From Chryseolinea serpens (lineage in GTDB: Bacteria > Bacteroidota > Bacteroidia > Cytophagales > Cyclobacteriaceae): 64,000 nucleotides of DNA. The notes beneath the pieces were generated by a model. It ran no database searches. It was not told the DNA's origin and saw only the letters and a list, made by a program, of their open reading frames with translations. The stretch is taken from the NCBI RefSeq assembly GCF_900129725.1, contig NZ_FQWQ01000003.1, forward strand, positions 62,001 to 126,000, in the 5' to 3' direction. Numbering within the stretch: the stretch's first letter is position 1; each line of letters opens with the position of its first letter. The translations under genes and the position numbers were made by a program. This document shows, one piece after another, positions 7,320-14,259 of the stretch.

Positions 7320-7967
7320 ATGGCTGAGAAAATTGTAAATATTTCCAATCCCGAAATTATCAGGCGAATCAAAAAAATTGTTGCTGACAAGAAGCATATT
7401 CACGAAAAAATAAGGGAAGGTGAAGTTTCTGAAATTAAATCAGATATAAAATTTGCTCACCAATTGTAGCCATTGCTAAAGGTTACGAGTTTACTACCGA
7501 CAATCAAGTTAGCTATGAAATTTACTTCACGGATGTGACGACCCCGTCATTTACTGGTGTGAAAGTATTCTCATTCGGTTTTGATTGTTTGTCAGTTCCT
7601 TCAAGCATCGATCCAAATAATCTTCCAGCAGATTCAGGAATAGGCGAAACTATTTGTCGCTATTCTGGATGTTTTTTTTACCAACCACACAGACATCATT
7701 GTATATGTCCCGATGGATACCGATAAAGAAGCCGAATTAAGACTCCGCCTTTTCGATTTCTGGTGGCATAGATATAAGCCTCATATGAATTGTCAAGAGA
7801 TCGAAGAGGATCGGTATACATTTACTTATCCAGATGATCAATTTATTGCAACTATGATTTATTGTGTTGAGGTAAGAGTCGAAGCTCAAGCCGTGATTTT
7901 TGACCTGGTTGAGATTTCGCCACCCTTGACCGCTCCATTTCGTGAGGGCGTGATCACCATAGGTTAA
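7320..7967 (+). pseudogene. Unrecognised gene broken by two frameshifts
   Basis: Three segments in different frames join into one sensible sequence. ATG 7320 begins MAEKIVNISNPEIIRRIKKI and runs to TAG 7467-7469. A second frame carries PIVAIAKGYEFTTDNQVSYE to about 7670. A third, from the eight-T run at 7672-7679, reads FFTNHTDIIVYVPMDTDKEA and on to TAA 7965-7967. Removing one T from the run joins the second and third segments without loss. The gene could be a pseudogene, a T-tract contingency locus or a sequencing artefact. It could also be two genes, with the first being a separate small protein. No domain is recognised. Confidence 0.5.
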
Positions 7968-7990
7968 GAAAGCATAAGTTCAATCGTATT

Positions 7991-8116
7991 GGAACATAAC
8001 TTCAAGATAGTGAATGTGAGGGATGGTCAATCCTCGCGGAATAAATTGTCGGTGGTCCGAAATGTTGTGGTCACCCGCGTAAGAAACAAAGTGGTCGACC
8101 ACCTCAGAATCTCCGA
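7991..8116 (+). repeat. IS21-like terminal sequence, long copy D
   Basis: From TTGGAACATAACTTCAAGAT through GGTCA and CGCGGAATAAATTGTC blocks to TCTCCG at 8116. It matches copy A over its whole length, in inverted orientation, so A and D bracket 1813-7990. Confidence 0.6.
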
Positions 8117-8130
8117 TTTGGCTTCTTACA

Positions 8131-8162
8131 CTCGTCGGGCACAATGCCCGATGAGTCTTTTT
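8131..8162 (+). terminator. Rho-independent terminator
   Basis: CTCGTCGGGCA, loop CAA and TGCCCGATGAG form an 11-bp stem (one G-T pair), followed by TCTTTTT. It terminates rightward transcription from the broken gene and ends where the convergent recombinase gene stops. Confidence 0.7.
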
Positions 8163-9670
8163 CAGCCAATCTTGCTGAGCTTGATTCTGCTTACGTCAAA
8201 TAGGCTAACCGGCTTATCAACCAAACCCGTTTGACGATCATGTTGATAGTCTAAGTGTGTCTGGATTTTATTGTGTCCAGCGCGTTTCATGTTCTCTCGC
8301 ATCCCAAGTTCATCTGCTCTCTCATTGATGTTGGTAATAAATGTCCGTCTGCCTGTCATGGCTTCTACGAACATTGCCTTGTGCATAATAACGACGACCT
8401 CGTCAGGGCCCTTGAATCTTCGCTGGCTATAGATCATTTCATACTGTTGCTGAAATTCCTCTTCGAATCGGCGCCTGTACAACTCAAATATTGTGGTAAA
8501 GATCTTTTTTAGGGCCTCGTTCATGGCCTGATCTGAAAATCGAAAGTCATAGTTGTGTCGTTTAAGAATTTCCAGAGAAACTTCGTCTAACTCGACTTTA
8601 TATGCATTGCCGTTTTTACTTCGTTCACCAACAAGTTTTCCACGTTCAACGTTGCTCTTTTTTATTGCTTTGGTATCGATAGGAGCGGTGCCCTGCAGGC
8701 ACATAAATAGGAAAATATCAAGAAACCGCCTCCAATTTTCAGAAATGGAATTATAAAAATCTGGTTCGTGCTGATCCAAATTAACGACGAACTGTAGTTC
8801 GTGCGGTGTTAACGTGAGTTCCCACTTTTTCGAAACATTTTGTTTCCTCACTTCCAATTTACGCTTTGCGATCGATATAAACTCCGTTATATCGTCAATA
8901 TGGATCGGAGCATCTTTTCGTCTTTTACAGAACTTAAGATATTCAGTAAAATTATCAAGTTGCTTTATGGCCGTTTCATTGGATAAACCAATTTCAGGAA
9001 TATCAACTGTATCCGTGTTCCATTTTTTATTCACCCGAACGTATTCATGCTCCTTGACCAGATAGAATAAGAAGTCATTAAAAAACTGTTGATCCAATTC
9101 AATAAAGGATAGGCGCGTTCTTCCGGATCGCAATGTGAAGGTGTCCATCGTGCTGGCCATGTGGATATAGCGGTACAGAGAACTGCTGCTTCTGACTACT
9201 TGGTTTTTGAAATGGATGAAGTCCTTCCAGTGGCGGAAAACTTCTAGGTCACTTTGATTTTTAACCTGAAGTTGTGTTTTATCCTCGGGAAGAGATTCTA
9301 CAAAGATTTCTCTGGAAAAGGCCGCAACTTCACCGGTCTCATCAAATTTGGCTGCTTTTTGAGACACGATCTTCTCAATACTGGACTTCTCGTACTCTTG
9401 TTGTAACCATGAGACTGGAGGCTTTTCTCTGTGCTTAGCCACGAATGCGAAGATGTGGTTTTCAACCCATTCATGATGCCAGCGGATAATCGAAATGTCC
9501 TTGTAATAGGTCGGGTGCTCTGGGGAAATCCCTCCTGTGTCAAGAAAATGCTCGTGAAGCACCTTCACACCCGTTGTTACTCGAAATTTCTTTGTGAATT
9601 TGGAGTAAGTGATAAATGCCTCCCTATACTTTCCCCGTTTCATAAATTGAATCTTTGAATACTCCTTCAT
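8162..9670 (-). CDS. Tyrosine recombinase (phage/ICE-type integrase) with divergent active site
   Basis: A 502-residue protein with a basic N-terminal arm-type region, a helical SAM-like core-binding segment at about 150-270 and a C-terminal catalytic region. Recognisable parts are the beta-hairpin lysine (ERSKNGNAYKVEL), the second Arg in TGRRTFITN, the box AGHNKIQTH with its His, and the nucleophile Tyr in LDYQH. At the usual first-Arg position the sequence is LQGTAPIDT, without Arg, and the His of the HxxR motif appears replaced by Met. Loss of the first Arg is known in the Bacteroides CTnDOT integrase, so activity is still possible. It lies about 400 bp from tRNA-Arg, its likely attachment site. 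No excisionase gene is seen. Confidence 0.8.
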   Translation of the reverse strand: MKEYSKIQFMKRGKYREAFITYSKFTKKFRVTTGVKVLHEHFLDTGGISPEHPTYYKDISIIRWHHEWVENHIFAFVAKHREKPPVSWLQQEYEKSSIEKIVSQKAAKFDETGEVAAFSREIFVESLPEDKTQLQVKNQSDLEVFRHWKDFIHFKNQVVRSSSSLYRYIHMASTMDTFTLRSGRTRLSFIELDQQFFNDFLFYLVKEHEYVRVNKKWNTDTVDIPEIGLSNETAIKQLDNFTEYLKFCKRRKDAPIHIDDITEFISIAKRKLEVRKQNVSKKWELTLTPHELQFVVNLDQHEPDFYNSISENWRRFLDIFLFMCLQGTAPIDTKAIKKSNVERGKLVGERSKNGNAYKVELDEVSLEILKRHNYDFRFSDQAMNEALKKIFTTIFELYRRRFEEEFQQQYEMIYSQRRFKGPDEVVVIMHKAMFVEAMTGRRTFITNINERADELGMRENMKRAGHNKIQTHLDYQHDRQTGLVDKPVSLFDVSRIKLSKIG

Positions 9671-10069
9671 GGCTTTGGAATTAAATGCTTAATAAACGAT
9701 GAGACTAAATTCAGGGGGGCATTCGAACATGACAAAAAACTAGCCACATTGATTTATTCCACTCATGTTTTGCTTGTCGGCGGATTTAAAACACGTGCTT
9801 TCTATTGAGTAAGACGCGCGGGGAAGATTCTGACGAGAATATTTTTTCTCAAGAACTAAGCATTTTACATTTGACTTCACAGCTGGTGACGCCAGGTGAT
9901 GCACACTTGAGTTGTATCAATGCTTTTGGATGGGAAACGGCAACCTGTCCCTGAAAAAATGGATCGGCACAAGGTGTAGTTTGTGCCAATTCATGGCACA
10001 AGTTTGAAGAATGCAGCTACTTGATAATCATTGAATTATCAGGGTACAGACAACGTTGTGCCAAAAAAA
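9671..10069. other. Integrase-tRNA intergenic region, candidate att region
   Basis: No ORF is supported. The stretch nearest the tRNA holds repeated TTGTGCC motifs, annotated separately, as expected for integrase arm-type sites. The leftward promoter of the recombinase must lie here, but I cannot place it. Confidence 0.45.
9966..10063. promoter_or_regulatory. Cluster of TTGTGCC motifs, possible integrase arm sites
   Basis: GGCACAA at 9966-9972, TTGTGCCA at 9981-9988 and its inverse TGGCACAA at 9994-10001 form a close cluster. A further TTGTGCCA at 10056-10063 lies 7 bp from the tRNA 3' end. Repeated short motifs on both sides of a core site are typical of tyrosine-recombinase attachment regions. 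The assignment is inference. Confidence 0.4.
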
Positions 10070-10144
10070 TGGTAGCCCCGACAGGAATCGAACCTGCATC
10101 AAAAGTTTAGGAAACTCCTATTCTATCCATTGAACTACGGGGCC
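10070..10144 (-). tRNA. tRNA-Arg (anticodon CCT)
   Basis: The minus strand folds into a full cloverleaf: acceptor GGCCCCG with CGGGGCT, D-stem GTTC/GAAT, anticodon stem GGAGT/ACTTT with loop TTCCTAA (anticodon CCT, reads AGG), and T-stem GCAGG/CCTGT with loop TTCGATT. A CCA is encoded at 10070-10072. The 3' end points toward the recombinase gene, making it the likely integration target of the element to the left. Confidence 0.93.
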
Positions 10145-10222
10145 AGGAAAAAGAACGGTTGCAAAGATATAAATATTGAACTAACCGAAAGCCCCTTTTT
10201 TAGGCGTTTTAAGCCCCTTTCC

Positions 10223-11890
10223 CTACGATTTCACTGGCTCCCGGTGCCCCACCCACGTAAACCGCTTCGTCACGTAGTCGGGGTTAGTAAATGACGCATT
10301 CCCCGCTGGATTCCCACCAGTTACATGGAAATCCGAAAACGCCGCGTTCTGATTCATATAAATACCCCCCGTAAGATTGAACGACACCGGTGTAGCCGCC
10401 AACGACATTTCATCCGCGATCTTCTCGCGCACCGCCGCATCCGTTGTATACGCACCACAGGAAATGGCGCCATGTCGGAGGGCCATCTCTTGGGCCAGCG
10501 CTATGGACTGGTTGGTATCTTTGGTTTTAATCAGCAGCACGATGGGACCGAACAATTCCTTGCTGAAAACATCTTTTTTGCCTGCATCCACTTCCACCAC
10601 CACAGGCGTAGCCACGCGGGCATTCTTGAACATAGGATTTTCGAACGACCGCGATTTCAGCCAAACTTTACCGGGCAGCTTCTCCGCCTCCAACACGCGT
10701 TCGCTGGTCTTCTGGTTTTGCACAGCACCCAACACATAAGGCCCTGCCTTCGGATTATCGACAAGGCTTGTAATGTTGTCTGCAAATTTTTGCGCGAAGT
10801 CGTCGAAGCTTAAGGTTCCGGATGGGGTTTTAATGCCGGTCGCAGGGATGTAGAAGTTCTGCGGCGCCGTGCACATCTGGCCGCTGTAGAGGTTGACGGA
10901 GAACGCCAGGTTGGCGGCCACCTTATCGGCATCGTCCACCGAATCGAGGATCACGGAATTGACGCCGGTCTTTTCGGTGAACACGGTCTTGCCTTGCAGT
11001 GTCTCGAGGTAGCTGCCGAACACGGAGTTGCCGGTGAAGTCGATCAATCTCACCGAGGGATGTTCGGCCAGCACTTTGGCGATGGGTTGTTCGATCGTGT
11101 CAACGGCCAGTTGGCAGATGTTGGGGTCGAGGTTGTTGGCTTTGAGAACATGCTGGATCTCCGAAACAAAAATGGCGATGGGCAACACCGCGCCGGGGTG
11201 CGGCTTCACGATGACGGGGTTGCCAGTGATGAGACTTCCATAAATGCCTGTCACCGAATTCCAGGTCGGGAATGTCGAGCAACCGATCACAACGGAAATT
11301 CCTTTTGGTATGGCACGCCATTCCTTGTTCAGTTGTATGTTGAATTTCCCCATGGGCTTATCCCACAAGGCCGCAGACGGATAGCGTTGCAATTCCTCAT
11401 AGCCGGCAGCAATGGCTTCCAATGCACGGTCGGCCGCATGCGGGCCCGACGTCTGGAAGGCCATCATGTAACCTTGGCCGGTGGTGTGCATGGTGGCGTA
11501 GGCGATCTCAAAGAAGCGTTCTTTGATCCGCGCCAGCGACTCTAATAAAATTCCCGTGCGGTCGGTTGCGCTCACTTTGCGCCAAACATGAAAGGCGGCG
11601 GTGGCGCGTTCGATCAGCACGTCGGGAGTGAAGACCGGGTAGGTGATGCCCAGGGCATCTTGGGTGTAGGGCGACTCTTCGCGGCCGATCCAGGTCGTGG
11701 GATTAGGTTGGAGCAACTCATCAAACTTTTTACCGAGGGCGTTCTGAAATTTTTCCTTGCCGTTGCTGTCGGCCGATTCGCCATACACGGCCGGGGCCGG
11801 GGCTTCGGGAAAGGCGGCATAGAAGGTGCGGGCGTGCAAGGCGTCGATGGCTTGCTCCAGCAGGGGTTTGTGTTTTTCAAAAAGGCTCAT
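10223..11890 (-). CDS. paaN: Phenylacetic acid degradation protein PaaN (aldehyde dehydrogenase family)
   Basis: A 555-residue aldehyde-dehydrogenase-superfamily protein with the length and layout of PaaN, which differs from classic dehydrogenases in its long N-terminus. Visible features are the cofactor-binding segment PKGISVVIGCSTFPTWN (about 195-211), GNPVIVKPHPGAVLP, the glycine loop FTGNS (285-289) and the catalytic Cys in GQMCTAPQN (Cys 340). The family is linked to aerobic phenylacetate catabolism through CoA thioesters. No other paa genes lie in this window, so the pathway link rests on family membership. It is separated by 58 bp from the DUF4197 gene upstream on the same strand. ATG 11890 is used. 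Confidence 0.85.
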   Translation of the reverse strand: MSLFEKHKPLLEQAIDALHARTFYAAFPEAPAPAVYGESADSNGKEKFQNALGKKFDELLQPNPTTWIGREESPYTQDALGITYPVFTPDVLIERATAAFHVWRKVSATDRTGILLESLARIKERFFEIAYATMHTTGQGYMMAFQTSGPHAADRALEAIAAGYEELQRYPSAALWDKPMGKFNIQLNKEWRAIPKGISVVIGCSTFPTWNSVTGIYGSLITGNPVIVKPHPGAVLPIAIFVSEIQHVLKANNLDPNICQLAVDTIEQPIAKVLAEHPSVRLIDFTGNSVFGSYLETLQGKTVFTEKTGVNSVILDSVDDADKVAANLAFSVNLYSGQMCTAPQNFYIPATGIKTPSGTLSFDDFAQKFADNITSLVDNPKAGPYVLGAVQNQKTSERVLEAEKLPGKVWLKSRSFENPMFKNARVATPVVVEVDAGKKDVFSKELFGPIVLLIKTKDTNQSIALAQEMALRHGAISCGAYTTDAAVREKIADEMSLAATPVSFNLTGGIYMNQNAAFSDFHVTGGNPAGNASFTNPDYVTKRFTWVGHREPVKS

Positions 11891-11948
11891 GATAAAAGGG
11901 TTGTTTTTTAAACCAAAATCCTAAGTCAATCCATACGCAGCAACGGGC

Positions 11949-12674
11949 TTACGGTTGCTGTGCGCCGAAAACTTTTTTCAGCAGTTCCGTGGTGCGGGCC
12001 ACGGGGTCCTGGCGGATATTTTTTTCTTCTTTCGCGATCATGGTGAACAAGCCTTCGATGGCGCGATCGGTCGCGTAGTCGTCCAGGTTGGGGTTCACGT
12101 CGTCGGTGAAAGGAATTTTGTTGTACTGTGTCACGATGTCGCCATAGTATTTTGTGGCGTTCACTTTGTTGAGTGAGTTTTGGATGACGGGTTTGAATTT
12201 TTCTTTCAGCTGTGCCGTGGTGGTGCGCTTCAGGTATTGGGTGGCGGCATCGGGTTGTCCTCTCAGAATGCCCCATGCGTCCTCGATGGTCATGGATTTG
12301 ATGGCGGTGATAAAGATCGGCTTGGCTTCCTTGGCGGCGTCTTCGGCCCCGCGGTTGAGGGTGAGCACAAATTTATCTACTTCATTGCCCAGCCCAACCT
12401 GGCGAAGTTTATCCTCTACTTTTTTCACTTCGGGCGGGAACGGGATTTTTATTTCTGGATTCTTAAAATAGCCATCCAATTGTGACGCGAGGTCTGAGCC
12501 GTTGCTGATCCCTTTGATCAGGGCCTCTTTCAGACCATCGCCCACTTCAGCGGTGGTGAGGGCCTGTTGCTGCGAGCCCGCTACCTTGTTCACTTCGCTC
12601 AACGCGCTGTTGATTTGTGCTGACGTACATCCGAGACACATGCCGATCCATACGGCGAAAAACACTCTTTTCAT
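11949..12674 (-). CDS. DUF4197 domain lipoprotein
   Basis: A 241-residue protein. The N-terminus MKRVFFAVWIGMCLGCTSAQ is a signal peptide with a lipobox-like LGC, so a periplasmic lipoprotein is likely. The rest follows the DUF4197 pattern: LTTAEVGDGLKEALIKGISN, IPFPPEVKKVEDKLRQVGLG, NRGAEDAAKEAKPIF and a helical C-terminus with RAIEGLFTMIAKEEKNIRQD. The family has no established function. It is transcribed in the direction of paaN and may be co-transcribed, but no functional tie is known. Confidence 0.85.
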   Translation of the reverse strand: MKRVFFAVWIGMCLGCTSAQINSALSEVNKVAGSQQQALTTAEVGDGLKEALIKGISNGSDLASQLDGYFKNPEIKIPFPPEVKKVEDKLRQVGLGNEVDKFVLTLNRGAEDAAKEAKPIFITAIKSMTIEDAWGILRGQPDAATQYLKRTTTAQLKEKFKPVIQNSLNKVNATKYYGDIVTQYNKIPFTDDVNPNLDDYATDRAIEGLFTMIAKEEKNIRQDPVARTTELLKKVFGAQQP

Positions 12675-12862
12675 TCTTCTGGAGTTTAAAAAAATTAAAA
12701 TGCTATGGTAAAGAATACAAACGATAACCGTGCCGGTGTTTTCAGATCGCGGGGAGACGGCGCGTCACCACCGGTTGTCTCGTGCAAGGTAGAAAAGTCC
12801 TTTGCTAATCGGCAATAGGGTCTGTCGCTTAAAACGCAACGAAGTGATTTACAACGACTAAT

Positions 12863-14140
12863 TTAGGTAACCAGGTTTTGCGCCGATACCTCCGCAACAG
12901 ACCGGCAACCCGATAGCCCCAGGGTCAGATCAAAGTCGGTGATGAAATTGTTGAGCACCTCCGTCACGCCTTCCTCACCGGCCAAGGCCAGGCCATAGGC
13001 ATAGGGCCGCCCGATGCAAACCGCGGTAGCCCCCAAGGCCAGCGCCTTGAACGCATCGGCGCCACCGCGGATACCGCTGTCGAGCAGGATGGGAATTTTT
13101 TTGTTCACCACGGCCGCGATCGCCGGCAATGCCTGCAGGGTCCCGATGGCGCCATCCACCTGGCGGCCGCCGTGGTTGGAGATGAAGATGCCGTCCATGC
13201 CGTGGTCGATGGCTTTCAAGGCGTCGTCAGGGTGAAGGATGCCTTTCAGCACGATCGGGAGTTTTGTGCAGGAGCGAAGGAAGGCCAGGTCTTCCCACGT
13301 GGTGCAGGGGTTGGAATAGGTTGAGACGAAAGTGCGCACGGCCTTCACGGGTTTGCCCGACAACAGCTTTTTCAGAAAACCGTTTCCGGGATAGCGGTTC
13401 ACCATCGACACCAGACCCTGCAAGGTTCGGAGCGTGACGTGCCGTTTCATATCGGGCGCGTCGTCGGGCAGCTCCAGCATTTTTTGAAAGACGGGATCGC
13501 TCGTGTATTGGGCAATGCCTTTGCCTTCCAGGAAGGGAAGGTAGGCCAGTTCCAGGTCGCGCGTGCGCCAACCCAACAAGGTGGTGTCCAGGGTGACGGC
13601 TATGGCCGAGCAGCCGCATTGCTCCGCGCGTTTCACAAAACTGGCGACAAGCTCATTCGATTTACTCCAGTAGAGCTGGAACCAACGGGGTGACTGGTGC
13701 ATGACTGCCGCGCAGGCTTCCATGGGCCGCGAAGCCTGGTTGGAAAAAATGTAAGGCACACCCAGTTGGGCCGCTGCCCGGGCCACGGCGACGTCGGCTT
13801 CCTTATGCACCATTTCCAACACTCCGATGGGGGAGAGCAGAAAAGGTGTTGGAAGTTTCTGTCCGAAGAGTGTGATAGAGGTGTCGCGCTCGCCTACGTT
13901 GCGCAGCATGCGCGGCACGATCTTGTATTTCTCAAAGGCTTCGCGGTTGTGGCGCATCGTGCTTTCCCGTCCGGCGCCACCGGCCACATAGGCGAACGCT
14001 TCAGGACTCATCACCCCGGCCGCAGCTTCTTCCAACCGTGCGAAGTCGATGTTCACTTTGGGGGCTATCCCGGCAAAGCCTTTCAGATAAATTTCTTTTT
14101 GCCACATAGCATGAGCGGATGTGAGCAGGGAAGATAACAT
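12863..14140 (-). CDS. FMN-dependent alpha-hydroxy-acid oxidase, lactate 2-monooxygenase-like
   Basis: A 425-residue TIM-barrel flavoenzyme. Diagnostic motifs are SPIGVLEMVH (FMN site), Lys 299 in PIVLKGILHPDDA, the catalytic pair in SNHGGRQVDGA (His 323, Arg 326) and the phosphate-binding DSGIRGGADAFKALALGA. The long segment at about 195-285 between the barrel halves is typical of the lactate monooxygenase/oxidase branch rather than membrane-bound LldD. It should oxidise an L-2-hydroxy acid, probably lactate, using oxygen; the exact substrate is inferred. It stands alone, 188 bp upstream of the DUF4197 gene. Start alternatives exist at residue 12. Confidence 0.82.
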   Translation of the reverse strand: MLSSLLTSAHAMWQKEIYLKGFAGIAPKVNIDFARLEEAAAGVMSPEAFAYVAGGAGRESTMRHNREAFEKYKIVPRMLRNVGERDTSITLFGQKLPTPFLLSPIGVLEMVHKEADVAVARAAAQLGVPYIFSNQASRPMEACAAVMHQSPRWFQLYWSKSNELVASFVKRAEQCGCSAIAVTLDTTLLGWRTRDLELAYLPFLEGKGIAQYTSDPVFQKMLELPDDAPDMKRHVTLRTLQGLVSMVNRYPGNGFLKKLLSGKPVKAVRTFVSTYSNPCTTWEDLAFLRSCTKLPIVLKGILHPDDALKAIDHGMDGIFISNHGGRQVDGAIGTLQALPAIAAVVNKKIPILLDSGIRGGADAFKALALGATAVCIGRPYAYGLALAGEEGVTEVLNNFITDFDLTLGLSGCRSVAEVSAQNLVT

Positions 14141-14259
14141 TTATTGGTCGCACTTCTACAACGGCCGGGCCAATTCTAAGCGACGGACCGGGAGAAATGA
14201 GTTACGACATATACGTTTGTTGCTGGGCAGAAATCAGCTTGAGCATCAAACGAAAAATA

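Noticed and set aside
7071-7403. A 110-codon minus-strand frame
   Set aside because: It runs across repeat copy C, and its halves have no common character or motif.
10325-10813. Long frames on the plus strand opposite paaN (and similar frames opposite other GC-rich genes)
   Set aside because: These arise from the codon bias of the real gene on the other strand and carry no domain signature.
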